The notes under the pieces are model-generated. The model saw nothing but the letters and a program-made list of their open reading frames with translations, searched no databases and was not told where the DNA came from. Below are positions 50,404-62,412 of a stretch of 64,000 bases of DNA, one piece after another; positions within the stretch are counted from its first letter, which is position 1; each line of letters begins with the position of its first letter. The stretch is from contig NW_026252094.1 of the NCBI RefSeq assembly GCF_025399195.1, positions 248,001 through 312,000 on the forward strand. Direction: 5' to 3'. The stretch comes from Umbelopsis ramanniana AG. Its lineage: Eukaryota; Mucoromycota; Umbelopsidomycetes; Umbelopsidales; Umbelopsidaceae. The position numbers and the translations under genes were made by a program.

Positions 50404-50904
50404 AGTAAAGTAAAAGGCAGTGAATGAAGAAAAGATGACGCTACGCTACCCGAGCGACTTTTTAAATGTTTTTTGGTGTCGGAATAAAAATGCATGGGTT
50501 TTTTTGAAATTCCGAAAACCACCCCATTTTCCAATTATGCAGCAACGGCAGAGTGCATCTGTAGACGACCTTGCGAACTTGCAAAGCAAATTGAGTGAGA
50601 GGGAAATGTCATTTGTTGAACTTCTGTAATAAAACCACTTCACTAATATGCTGGATCCTTATTGATAAGTCATATTAATGCCCAGCATTGACTGGAAAGC
50701 TTGAACGCGTAAACACGTGATAGGACTGCCAGAGATCTCAAAATCGCTCTCGAAGTTTCGGCCAAAGTGATATTGAAGCCGTTGTGTCGATCAAGAGTTG
50801 ATCCAAGTCAACTTGAATCCCAGTAGGTAATAATATAGATCTTGCATTTTTGAGACCCACTTTATGAATTTCAGGACTTACGATAATGGGTAACATCAGT
50901 GTCA
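50404..50904. promoter_or_regulatory. Short divergent promoter between PGK1 and NSE4
   Basis: Only about 500 bp separates the two start codons. It must hold the strong PGK1 promoter (-) and the NSE4 promoter (+). A TTTCAG acceptor-like site just before the NSE4 start suggests a 5' leader intron. A 30-codon ATG frame lies at 50537-50629 (see findings). Confidence 0.5.
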
Positions 50905-52375
50905 ATGTCAGGAACGAGTGTCATTCGAGGACCTGAACACCAAAATGCAGACCCCCCTATAGACGAGAGGATAGAGGAGGAAGAACAGGAGGAGGAGGAG
51001 GAGGAGGAGGAGGAGGAAGAAGAAGAAGAAGAAATGGATGAATATGAAGCTCTGACACAAAAACTTAACCACGATACCAACAAACAGCAATATGATCCCT
51101 CACAAGACAAATCCGAACGACGCACAATACGGCAGAGGTACAGAGAGTTGATTCAAGCAGCTGAAGGTATGTCGTGATGGGATTTTTCTACGTTGATTAC
51201 TGCTATATTTTAGGCTCTAACCTCGAATTATAAGACAACAAACGTGAATTGGCAGCATCAGACTCAGCGGGTCTAAGAGACACGGTGAAAAAGGCAAATG
51301 AATTGTACAGCCAAGGTATGCATCATGAGTAAAATGATAGAATGAGTGAAGAGAGTTCTCGTTGATTCCTATTTTGTAGTACGGAATACCCAAGAAGCAA
51401 CGCTCGATTCTCGTCTACTAGTCCTTTCTGCCGATCTTAGCACTCAAAAAGCAAGAAATTTGCGTATGGACTTGAATACCTTCGACACTGATGAATTTGT
51501 ATCGAAGATTATCAGTCTTGGTGGAGGACGCCATGTCGGTGAAACAGGCGATGAGCAGGAGGAATTGAACTGGGTAGACATTGGAAAGCAAGCGATTCGG
51601 TTTGGCAAGCGACCTGTGACAATGGATTTTATGTAAGTAAGCATTGTCTTAAAAGAAGAAACCCCCCCCCACAGACTCTAAATTTTATTAAAATAGGCAA
51701 GGTCCATTAGCTGTTGAAAAAAAGCAACGCACCGTGACAAGAGCAGCTAGGATTACAAAAAACAAAGAAGATTTGGTAAAACCTCTTCAGGTATGATATT
51801 CACTATACTTTCTGTATACTGTGGCCCATTCTCTAAAATAATCATGTTGAAGCTACAAGAAGGTGACATACAAGCGTCAGAAAACGATACAGCAAATAGT
51901 GTCAATTACATATACCGAATCCTACATGAGAGAGGTCCCACCAACTACTTTGAGCTTGTAACCAATCCTACCTCGTTCTCGCAAACCATCGAGAACATAT
52001 TCTATGTATCATTCTTGATCCGAAATGCAGTGGCTTCCATTGATGATAGTTCAGGTGTTCCCATTATCAGTAAGTTTGAGGTGGCCACAGGTGAAAGGAG
52101 GAATACCGGTTTCCTAATTATATTAACAGGTGTGCACGAACCACCAACGGCGGACGAGTTAGGAGATGGTTTGACTAAAAAACAGATCATCATGTCTCTG
52201 GATATGGCACTTTGGAAGGTAAGGCGGTATCCCAAGTGGTGTGTTGTCGAATGATTAGGGCTAAAAGCTGACCTTGAGTGGCACCCAGGAAATTATTGAA
52301 ACCTACGATATACAAGAATCAATAATACCCACTCGCAACAAGACCATGATTGCTGGCGGTCAATGGTATGGTTGA
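50905..52375 (+). CDS. NSE4: Nse4, kleisin subunit of the Smc5/6 complex
   Basis: Bridges the Smc5 and Smc6 heads in the nuclear complex for DNA repair and chromosome segregation. Six exons (50905-51166, 51235-51315, 51380-51632, 51697-51790, 51853-52218, 52289-52375) give 380 aa. After an acidic run of about 20 Glu comes the N-terminal kleisin helix (SERRTIRQRYRELIQAAE). Next is LDSRLLVLSADLSTQKARNL and the middle with ELNWVDIGKQAIRFGKRPVT. The winged-helix C-terminus is marked by NYFELVTNPTSFSQTIENIF and KKQIIMSLDMALWKEIIETY. The fourth intron ends in a purine-rich GTTGAAG acceptor. An upstream leader exon is possible. Confidence 0.92.
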
Positions 52376-52824
52376 ATGTACAATAAAAAGTAGAACTTCG
52401 CACCCAATAGAATATTGAAGATTACATAATGATGGTGTCCTGGTTATTTTGAATACGCGGTGGGCAGCTGAGTGTGGAGATTTCCTTTTTGATGAAAATA
52501 TAAACACGTTCTTTGTTTGTTATCAAAAAAAAATCCACGGTTACTATGAATAAGCGATTGCTGTTTACAAGATGATACTATTTGCTTTACACAGTGGATG
52601 GAACATTATCTGATAGGCCAGAAAGATAAGAGGATAATAGGTTCGAGTTGGGTTCCACTTTGAGTGTTTGATTGGCTGCTGTTACGGATACTCAACTCAG
52701 CAAAGATCTTTGCTTGGTGCAGTAAAATTTTCTACCTACTTTTGTTGTTGCAAGCATCTTGAACACAGCACACGAAAAGCTTTCTACCATTGGAACACAG
52801 GCGTATACTACTTTTAAATCAACA
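52376..52824. other. Intergenic spacer upstream of the GYF gene
   Basis: About 450 bp between two plus-strand genes. It holds the 3' end of NSE4 (AATAAA-like run just behind the stop) and the promoter of the GYF gene. No ORF or RNA gene is seen. Confidence 0.5.
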
Positions 52825-55800
52825 ATGTCGACAAATATGAACTTTGGTCCGGAATGGTAAATAGCAATTTGACTGTGTCTTGTATATTCGTACATCCTAC
52901 AAGCGATAACACTGTATTGTGTTTGACAGGATGCGTGGTAACCTACCAAAGCGATCCAATGTCCTGGACTCATCTCGCTCCAATTCTCCAACAACACCCC
53001 TTGGAAATGGACCCACAAAACTAGCAAGTAGTCAGCATCCAACTATTCAACGACAACACTCCATCCTAGATGGTCTTACTGTTCTTGATCAAAACTCGGT
53101 GTTGACTCCACAAGCAGCAACATCTGGCTATACGCAAGATGATCAACAAGACAACCCATTCAAATATTCCAAGGAATATATGCTTAGTCTTTATAAACCT
53201 TATGCGCTTCCAGTAGAGATCGAAAAGCATGACTACGTTATTGTTGAGGAGTGTCAGCAACCGCTTGCAAAAGTAGAGCTGACCGAGAGCGAGAAAAAGG
53301 TTGGTCTCTTTCCTTTGCGAGATTGATTAACGAATAATTTCATACCGAGGTATTAACGAATAGTTCTGAATTGGCAGCTACTTTCCGGTCCAGTACATTC
53401 AAATGTGTCACGTAAACGAGCAGACAACGCTTCCGAGCAAAGTACGGATGGAAGACCGTTGCGTAATAAGGGTGAATTTGTTAACAACCCGGCGATCGAG
53501 AAAGATGCCAACTCATCTCGATTTGGATTAAATCGCACTAGAGGTATGCTGCAGTCAATGTAGCTTCGTTTTGTTGTATCAGTAACGGATCAGTACACTT
53601 ACTCGACCTTTTGCATTCCAGGTCGACAAACGGATAGCAATTCACCTGCAAGTACCGCTGAAGAACCACGGGATGATGGTATGTTGATTTATACGGTCAA
53701 TTCTGCGTTTTTTCTCCCTGTGCTTTTCTGACCAAACCCATTTTATCATGATCAAAAAAGCGTCTATACTGAAAGCCAACCCACAACCTTTGGGACAACC
53801 TTCGTCACAAACCGATGATCGCAATCGCGGCCGTGGAGATCAACGCGGTTGGAATGCTTTAGGAACAGCGCAGGATCCAGCATTCGATGAAAGCTCTGTG
53901 CTTGGCGTCTTGGATGATACAAGGCTACCTTCTAGCGATCTTTCTGCAAATCTGTCTACCCCTCATTACGGGCACTCCAAATTTGAAGATCCTTTGAGTA
54001 ATGTCTTTGACTCTCCTAGTTCTGGCTTCAAGGACACATCTCAATTAAGCGATCGCTTCAATTCCTTGGGTCTTGGAAATCCATCATCGTTCAATGGTGG
54101 TATTGGAGCTGACCTTGGGAGCAAAATTGAATCCCCCCGTGCTTTTGGCTCACCTACCCCATTATCCGATTTGAGGAAAGCCCCTGAAGAATACCAATGG
54201 TACTATAGAGATCCAACTGGATTGGTCCAAGGTCCGTTTGGTGCTCAGGACATGCATGACTGGTTTAAGGCAGGCTTCTTCACTCAAACACTGTTGGTCA
54301 GAAGGGAAGACGAGATTTCCTTCGAGCCACTTGCTGCTCTAGTACGTAAAATTGGTGATGACAATAGACCTTTCCTTACACCGTACAATCCCCACACTCC
54401 GTCGACTAGTCGATCAGCATTGGATTTAGGTATGCAACAGCAGTCTCGTATGGATGATCCATTTTCGCGTAGTCCATTTGGCATTCCTGGTGGACCGTTG
54501 GGTTCGCAGCCACCACTGCATCATCAGCCTGAAATGCTTCTCCAGCAGCAACTGCCTGGCTCTCATTTTGGAAACTTGGGAGGTATAGGTAGTACCTTTT
54601 TCCAGCAACGTCCGAACCGTGCCCAGTCTCCATCCGCTAGCATCCTAGGCTCCTACGGCAGCTTTGGTTCTGGCTTATTTGGGAATGCGAGAGAACCTGG
54701 TATGAGCTCGCCATGGGGTGAAGTGCCACAGAAGGTTACGACCCCGCGTGGTTCAGTGTTGGGTGGTTCAGACTTGTTCGCTAACGGTGGAATCAACCCT
54801 ACTTTATCGCCAAACCGCCAGCCTCCAACTCCTCAATCAATGAATCCGCTTTTCAACGACCCAGCCGGTCAAGCAGGATTTTTGGATCATTCACAACGAA
54901 GCCTGTCACAGCAACAAGTGCAGCATCAACAATATATGCATATGCTCCAACAAAAACAGATCTTCCAGCAGCAGCAATTCCAGCAGCAGCAAGCCGAAGC
55001 TATGAATGCATCTATGCATGCCCTTCATCATCGTCAACAACAGCAACAACAACAGCAACCTCAAGCTTCGCAAGAACCGTTTGACCTCACTGCTGACCAA
55101 GTCTCCAATGCTGGCCAGATGCCTTCTGCACCTGGAATCGAACTGCAAATGAAGAAGCCTAGTGGTTTCAACGGATGGGGTTCTAATCCTGGAACACCTT
55201 TATTCAGTAACGCAGCGTGGGATCCCATTGTTTCTACTCCAACCAAGAACCTAGTCGATGATAGTTTTGAACGACGATCTGCTGTGCAATCGCCTGCCAT
55301 TTCTCCTCCTAGACAGTCAAAGTCCATTGAAAGTTTAAAGATGATGGACTCCGATAGCAGAGACGACGACATTTTGTCAGCCCACGACGACTTGCAGCCC
55401 GATATGTCTATTGTGGATAATATTGAATCAATGACAAGCGAAGCTATTGAACAACCTCCTCAAGAAACCTCCATGGCTGAAGTTTCTACTCCAATTCATA
55501 AGCTGCCTTCTGTCATTACTGCGCCGGTGGTCAAGCCAGTGTCATTGCGAGAAATTCAAGAAGAAGAATTACGAAAGCAAAAGGAATCTGCAAAGCTGCA
55601 ACCTGCTAAGCCTGTTGCTAAAACGTCCGGTTGGGTTTCCCCCACTCCTTGGAGCCTAGGAGATGATACACCAAAAGGTCCTTCCTTGCGCGAAATTCAA
55701 GAGATGGAGGCTAGAGAAATGGAAGCTCGTAAAGCTGTGGAGAAGCAAACCTCAGCTGCTCACTTTTCCCCATCATCTACTCTTGCTGCTCCTACCACTA

Positions 55801-56728
55801 TGTCTTGGGGAGTTGTATCGCCTGGAAGAAACGCTGCACCTCCTGCCGCACCTACTGCCTCCAATGCTGCTCCATGGGCATCCACCAATGCACCTAAAAA
55901 GACTCTTCGCGAGATACAGCTAGAGGAGGAAGAAGAGGCTAGAAAGCGAAGTGCCAAACTTGGTCAGCAACAAGCAGCTTCCTTGGCAGCAGCTGCAGCA
56001 GCAGCTGCTTCGTCCCCTAATGCTTTCCATAGCTCTGCTGCCAATGGTCCTAGCAAAGGATATGCTGGTATTGTCGGACACACCAGCACAAAGGTAACAG
56101 ACTCTATAACCAATGATGTACACAATTATATGTATTTTTCTTTTCCCCCTCATTATTGACCATATATCTATACCAGCCTGCCAGTCCGTCATCTTGGACT
56201 ACCGTTGCATCCAACCGCTCAGCTACCAAGTCGCCCACAGTATCATCTTCTACTGCATCCCGCTCTGCATGGGACTCAGCCAAGCCTCCCCAAGCTAAAG
56301 TATCCAGCGTACCTGCCGGCTCTACTAACGTTATCAAGTCCGATTCTAGTGAGAGAAAGGGTCCCAGTGAAGAGTTTTTCCGTTGGTGCCGTCAAGCTCT
56401 TAAGGGACTTGATTCCAATGTTGATTGTAAGTTTGCTTTGCATACAATGAAGCGGAAAGAGTACGGTTCTAATTCATTATTTGTAGGCGAGGATTTCATG
56501 CAAATGCTTGTGGCGTTCCCTCTCGACAATAGCTCCATTGAGATTATCCAAGATATGATCTATGCCAACTCGACATCTTTGGATGGACGACGATTTGCTG
56601 ATGAGTTTATGAAGCGACGAAAGGCTGATCTCGCAGGAAAGTTGACGGTTAGCGCCGTTCTTCCTAGTGATGAGGACGCAAATGCTTTCAAAGTAGTATC
56701 AAAGAAGAAGAAGTTCGTCAAGGCTTAA
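52825..56728 (+). CDS. GYF-domain protein (Smy2/GIGYF-like translational repressor)
   Basis: Seven exons (52825-52856, 52930-53299, 53378-53543, 53622-53678, 53761-56093, 56177-56426, 56487-56728) give 1,149 aa. The N-terminus (MSTNMNFGPEWMRG) carries the GIGYF-type NFGPEW motif. At about 88-98, FKYSKEYMLSLY resembles the 4EHP-binding motif of GIGYF proteins. The GYF domain reads YQWYYRDPTGLVQGPFGAQD then MHDWFKAGFFTQTLLVRRED, the pocket that binds Pro-rich partners. A long Gln/Pro/Met-rich region with CAG/CAA runs (about 54,900-55,060) follows, then LREIQEEE-type helices repeated three times. The C-terminal Smy2/GIGYF fold has FFRWCRQALKGLDSN and LDGRRFADEFMKRRK. Confidence 0.92.
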
Positions 56729-57182
56729 ATTTCATCAATCGAATGTAAAACATAATGAACAACGCATCTATCAATCGACTGCAATAGCATAAACCGCAAG
56801 TAATAAATTCTCTTTTACCAAATCATGGCGATTGCAAAGTACTCAATATATTTGAATCATAATGTGTGATGAATACTAGTGTCATGGAAGGTAAGGAACT
56901 TCGACACAGCGCGAATCAAAAGCGGACCACATAATCTCAGATTGTTGCATAGTTCCCAACTTTTAATTCAACATAACGAAGCCGTTAGTTGTAAACTAGT
57001 ATCAGTTTTCCTTCCTACGTCACATAGTATGGTATTAGAATCGTGATATTGGGAATTTCAGTGCCTTTTTAATTTCGCGAAAAGAGCACAAGTGATATCA
57101 AATAAAAGGAAGTCACCATGTTTACGCTCTTGCTGGACTCCGCAAACCCCTCCCAGCCCTCACTCATCTCCAAACTGTAGCA
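56729..57182. other. Intergenic spacer upstream of HYM1
   Basis: About 450 bp between two plus-strand genes. AT-rich, with AATAAA-like sequence near 56,805 that could end the GYF transcript. No gene is seen. Confidence 0.5.
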
Positions 57183-58776
57183 ATGAATTTCAATCTGTTC
57201 AAACCGAAACAGAAAACCCCTCCAGAATTAGTGAGAAATCTCAAAGATGCAGTTCACAGGCTCGATACTTCCGACAAAAGAAAGGTAAGCTCACCTGTTC
57301 CTGGCCCCCAGTATAGTGTACGCGTATGCAGTTGACGCTGATTCCCCCCACAGGCCAATGAGGATATTTCCAAAACCCTCCTCGCGATGAAAACTATTCT
57401 GTATGGCGATGGTGGTTCGTAGTCTTTTCAATTTCGTGATGGAAGGCACCGTTGCCATCAAACAACTCATTTTGTACCCAAAACTTGGCCATTGTTATTT
57501 TCCAACATAGACAATGATCCCATTCCGGAACAAGTAGCACAACTATCACAAGAAGTGCATAATAACGATTTGCTTCAGCTTTTGGTATTCAACATGCAAA
57601 AGTTCGAGTTCGAGGTAAGTGTACCCAGTCAGTGACATAACGCTATACCCGCCTTCCTCTGACGCCCCTCCTTTTAGGCACGAAAGGATGTATCACAGAT
57701 ATTTAACAACCTTTTGAGGAGACAAAGTGGTTCTAGATGGCCCACGGTTGAGTATCTTTGCACACGCGAAGAAGTCCTGTTTACACTCTTGAGAGGGTCA
57801 GTATATTGCTTCTCCTCTTGCCATGACTTTCAGACGATTGACAGACTATGTCACATTACAGATACGAACATCCTGATATTGCTCTTAACTGCGGTTTAAT
57901 TTTGAGAGAATGCCTCCGTCACGAAGCTCTGGCCAAGATTTATCTCTACTCTCCAGATTTCTACTTATTTTTTGAATATGTGGAGATGAGTACTTTTGAT
58001 ATCGCATCTGATGCGTTCGCATCTTTCAAAGAACTGCTGACCAGACACAAGCAGTTGGTAGCGCAGTTTTTGGAGACAAACTATGACAAGGTAGGTCACC
58101 GAATGATTTCAAACGAAACGAAATAGTGCATCATCTTGTAAATGAATTCTAACCTACCGATATTCCGTTTAGTTTTTTGACCACTATACCAAACTCCTGA
58201 TGTCATCAAACTATGTAACGAAACGACAATCGTTGAAGGCATGTATTTATGCGGATGAAAGATGAATGGAACTAGGTTCAAATGAATAACACCTTTTACT
58301 TTGAATAGCTCTTGGGCGAGATATTACTGGATAGATCAAACTTCAACGTCATGACCAAATACATTAGCAGCGCTGACAACTTGAAGCTCATGATGAATTT
58401 ATTGAGAGACAAGAGCAGAAACATTCAATTCGAAGCTTTTCATGTTTTCAAGGAAAGTGAACCTCCTAGTTTACCGACCAGCAATGATGATAACCAATAT
58501 TCTAATGCTTAAATTTTTTCAACAGGTCTTCGTAGCAAATCCAAATAAGAACAAACCAATCTTGGATATATTAACAAAGAACCAAGAGAGGCTGATTGTA
58601 TTCCTCAGTAATTTCCACAACGATAGACATGGTAAGAAGGATTTGGCCAATGTCAGCTATATTTTCATGGGAGGGATTGTACTGACGACCTGAAAACTAT
58701 AGATGACGAACAGTTCAACGATGAAAAGGCTTTCCTACTCAAACAAATACAGGATCTTAAACCCGCTCATGACTAG
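57183..58776 (+). CDS. HYM1: Mo25/CAB39-family scaffold protein
   Basis: Helical-repeat scaffold that activates Ste20/GCK kinases in the RAM/MOR polarity pathway in fungi (and LKB1-STRAD in animals). Eight or nine short exons run from ATG at 57183 to TAG at 58776. The start reads [20 protein letters not shown]. Then come [60 protein letters not shown] and [20 protein letters not shown]. The signature [20 protein letters not shown] is followed by [17 protein letters not shown]. It ends [10 protein letters not shown]. Alignment to the family is continuous. The second exon's donor, near GGCGATGG at about 57,411, is the only doubtful join. Confidence 0.95.
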
Positions 58777-59303
58777 CGTGTGGTGCACCTCATTCTGCAA
58801 ATAGCGCCAATAGAGATGACATGTAATATCACATTTTCCTTTACCCTTTCCCTTTTCTCGCAATGCCAATCCGACCGAAATGTAGACAACCTCCATCCTT
58901 TCTTTTCTATTCTTTTGTCGCCATTCGTTTCCTGCCTTATTCTTTGTTATGAAATTTTGCCAGCCGACCGACTTTTTCCAGCTCTGGTTTACCCTCACAC
59001 GCACTTTCGCATGATCCAATACTTGCAGGATGAGCTGTGCCCAGCAACGTTGTTCTTGTACATGAAAGCGAATAACCGAAAAATGGAACCTCCAATTTAT
59101 AAAAAAAAGAAAAAAAACCAAAAGCCAAATGTTATCAATGCGCTAAACTTTGATCGATTGAATGACAGGCAGAAGAATTATGAATAGAATACAAGGTGCG
59201 AGATCAAATGAATGCAGAGTAGATGTCGTAAAGCAAAAATTGGGTCGATGAGTTGATATAGGTGTATACAAAGGGTTGAGCGACGATAGAAAGGCAGCAG
59301 CAC
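58777..59303. other. Convergent 3' spacer
   Basis: About 530 bp between the stop codons of HYM1 (+) and the UPF0390 gene (-). Frames of 128-135 codons exist on both strands (58735-59187), but they are Lys/Phe/Ser-rich readings of AT-rich DNA without a domain. Confidence 0.5.
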
Positions 59304-59738
59304 TTAATTGCCCTTCTTTCCGCCCTTCATTGGGTTTCCTTTCTTGTCCTTGCTCGTTGCCGCAGCCTCATCGGCAAGTTTCTTCATGATGGTCAACTTG
59401 CCGACAGCTCCAGCCTTGACGGCCATTTGACGCTCAATATTGTTGTTGATCGATGCAGACAATTTCTGAATGTACAAAGTTTAGTTTTCGGTCATCCACA
59501 CCTGATCACCCTATCCCACCAAAAAAGTAACTACCTTTGAGATCTGCTTCTGCTTCACTAAGGTTCTCTGCTTAGGTGCAATGACCTTGGCTGTTGAGTA
59601 TGGTTAGGATCTGAAGCGCAATGCATAAGGTTTTGCTATAAAATGTTAACTTCTCCTACCTCCTTTCTTAGGCTTGCTGAGATTCTTGACACTCTTATTG
59701 GCAGGAGCCTTTGATTTCTTTAATTGACCTTGTGCCAT
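59304..59738 (-). CDS. Small basic protein, UPF0390 (human C19orf53-like)
   Basis: Three exons (59738-59660, 59590-59535, 59465-59304) give 98 aa, the length of human C19orf53. The N-terminus MAQGQLKKSKAPANKS matches the family start (M-A-Q-G-Q-x-K). The hallmark AKVIAPKQRTLVKQKQISKK follows. The next helix begins LSASINNNIERQMAVKAGAV, and the end is Lys/Gly-rich. Function is poorly known; the small, very basic, nucleolar-type composition is consistent with RNA or ribosome biogenesis. Too many introns for its size to be a chance ORF: all three exons join in phase. Confidence 0.88.
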
Positions 59739-59856
59739 GTTGTAGTAGAGGAAAGACGAACTAAACAGTCAGGTCCACTTGTAAAAAAAAAAAAAAAAAA
59801 AATTATTGGTTGAAGTGCTGCAGTCACGAATTTTCGCTTGCGCTGGCGGGGAAAAT

Positions 59857-59898
59857 ATCACCTCCCGCTCTCCCGCTCTCAAATCACCTCCCGCTCTC
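59857..59898. repeat. Short tandem duplication of ATCACCTCCCGCTCTC
   Basis: The 16-bp unit occurs at 59857-59872 and 59883-59898, with an extra CCGCTCTC between. It lies about 120 bp upstream of the UPF0390 start, next to an A21 run at about 59,780-59,800. Confidence 0.7.
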
Positions 59899-60030
59899 AA
59901 TGAAGAGCTGCACAGCGGACGGGTGATTTTGAGTTTGTTGGCATATTTATATAACACAAGTTAAAAAAGTACAATATATTGACAATGATGATTGTCCAAG
60001 TAACAACACTATATTGCTAGGTTAAACCAC

Positions 60031-62412
60031 CTACGATGAAGTGGTGGTGCAGTTTGGCGCTACGAACCCTTCGAAGGTGTCAAAGGCCCAAAAAGTAACG
60101 CCATTGGTCCACCCAAAACCTGCCTGGACAGTGTCTACGAAAATAGAGTACATGGGTTAGGACCAAATACGAACATCTAGCTTTACATTTGTTACGCAGC
60201 TGTCACTTACATTCACCACCAGATCCAGCTACACCGATGTTCTCGACATTGAACTTTTCAAACATATGGCCGGTGTCGGTTTGGTTGGGTAGCTGAGCAA
60301 GGACACCAGGGACAGAGCCGCCAGTTACATACCATCCACAGAAAGCTGAAGAAACAAATCTGGTTGCCAATTCTTTTGCGAGACCAAGAAGGTCAACAGA
60401 GTCTTCTTTCTTCTTGGTTTTTTGGATTAGCTTGTCAACGTTGATCATTGCTTGCATGGCAATATAGTTCAATGGAGGCTATGGAGGTATTTAGAATTAG
60501 ATACGATTGATAGTAAGATATTTCCAGAAGCCAAATACCTACCCAGCCATTTGGCAAATCCCACTGCAACGTGGTATTGTGCAAACTAGATGTCAAGATA
60601 CCAGGATACTCGTTCAATGTTTTGTTACCCTCATCAAAAACGTGACTCAAAACAGTGTAGTTCTTTGCAAGGTCTTCAGGAACGGCGCCTAACCTGCGAG
60701 TGGGTCATGGGAATTATTTGGGCTGGTTAGCGGGAACACCAAGAAAACAAAAAGGACAAACCAGGTAATGACGTTAACTTACCAGAAAGGATAGTAGCCT
60801 GCCGGTGTGAAATCTACATTTTGAGTACTACTGCTCAGGTTAAAGTCATAGAAGGAAGTGTGCTCTTCGTTCCACATGACGGCTTCCATTGCTTCTAGTC
60901 TTTCCTTGGCCTTGCGTTGGTACCATTGAGACAAGTTACCAGACATTTTATCGTCACGCTTGGCTTTTTGGCCAGCATGCCACTCTGCCAAATTGGATTC
61001 CATACTCCACAGCAAGGAGTTCAAGTCGACAGGAATAACGTTTCTGGTGTTTAGGGTTCTGAGAATTTTGTAAGAATTGGGGTCGTCTGATGCAGGTTCC
61101 TTGTTTCGTGTCCATCGAGCGCAGTAATCCCATCCAGTTTCAGCTCCGGTCGCTAAATCGGCATACAAGGATTCAATTTGGGTCTGGTTATATCCTGTTC
61201 CATTTTGTACGGTCTGGTAATCTTCATAGTACGACTCAGGTCGAGGACTGTTGTTTTCGACGTTATAGTGGTTTAGGTTGTAAGATTGTCCTGTCTTTGG
61301 GTCTTTCACCTCAACAGTGGTGTTGGCCTGCCAAAATTGGTATTCTTTGTCCAAGATGGGGATGGCACGACTGAGAAGCTCTTCATCTTTCGTAGACTCA
61401 TAATACACCTTGACCATTTGCGTAAGGAAAGGAGGTTGAGATCGATTAAGATAGTACATTCTAGCGCCATTAGCTGTGATAAAAGCCAAGTTATGTTAGG
61501 TTCATGGGGAAGTTTGTTCGAGAACATACCATATCCATAGATAACAACTTACGTAGGAAACCATATTGATCAACGAAATCTAAAAAATTATCAATCATAT
61601 CTTTGGCCACTTCAGGAAGTTCGCTGACCAGCAATCCCACAATCACAAAATAACTATCCCTATTGTATAAAGATCAAAAGTTAGCATTATTACCATCCAC
61701 TTTGCTAGATTACCTCATTACTTGCGAATCATCATTACCAGTAATAAAATTCTCGGAACCGTCCGCCAGGAACAACAAAACGTCGAGCAACAGGGAGGGT
61801 ACTGCTAACGCAACCATCACATAGGAAAGTTGTGTTGAACTCGAATGTAAGGTTTGCCCAATAGTGATTAAGATCACTGGCCCAACCTTTGAGAGTGGTA
61901 TCGTCTATCTTGTCCAGTACCTTGGGGTTTTCAGTCACTTGAAGAGTAACAGGCTGAAGTTCCTTTCCAGCTTCCCAAAAGTTATCGGTGACGAATTTTT
62001 GGATAGCATCATGAGATGCATTGGCGCCAATAGCATTGAAAGCCGATACAACTTGGTCCAACGGATTCTTAGTAGGCTATGGAAAGTAAAAATGAAACGA
62101 ACGTACGAGTGAGATTTACTTTGAACTATGCGAAACCACCCTATTTCTTTGCAATGCCGAACACTTTTTGGGCATGTCAACAAATGAAGAAACAATGTGT
62201 ATTATTACCATGTCTACAAACGTCTTAGAATCAGAATAGATCTCGGCCAATTGCACAGTCTTTAGCAGGTCTCCGCTACAGTAGATAGGAGAATCACAAG
62301 TAAGAGGCATGTTGCTATCAGAGCTGGAGCTAGATTCAGCAATAGCATTCGAAGCCGAAAGAATGACCAAGGATGTCCAAAGGACTGGCTTTAAGGATGG
62401 AGTAAGCCACAT
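60031..62412 (-). CDS. Secreted trehalase (GH37)
   Basis: Hydrolyses trehalose to two glucose outside the plasma membrane or in the wall. Seven exons (62412-62209, 62076-61739, 61659-61553, 61473-60783, 60693-60543, 60478-60211, 60134-60031) give 620 aa. A signal peptide is clear (basic-free start MWLTPSLKPVLWTSLVILSA, cleavage near SNAIAES). GH37 signature 1 is PGGRFREFYYWDSYF, split by an intron after the Trp. Signature 2 is LQWDLPNGWPP. The Gly-rich loop is GSGGEYTVQAGFGWTNGV. Catalytic-region motifs GAETGWDYCARW and VPVDLNS-type (IPVDLNSLLWSME) are present. Many N-x-S/T sites support secretion. A single CCCCT (STRE-like) lies at 62,573 in the promoter. Confidence 0.96.

Noticed and set aside
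48824-50413. Long stop-free plus-strand frames (183 and 268 codons) across the PGK1 region
   Set aside because: They are exactly antisense to PGK1 exons and arise from its strong codon bias. They have no recognisable domain.
54900-55660. Leu/Ser/His-rich alternative frames inside the GYF gene
   Set aside because: Out-of-frame readings of the Gln-rich repeat region.
58735-59187. Frames of 128-135 codons on both strands behind HYM1
   Set aside because: AT-rich Lys/Phe/Ser readings in a convergent 3' spacer, with no domain or conserved motif.
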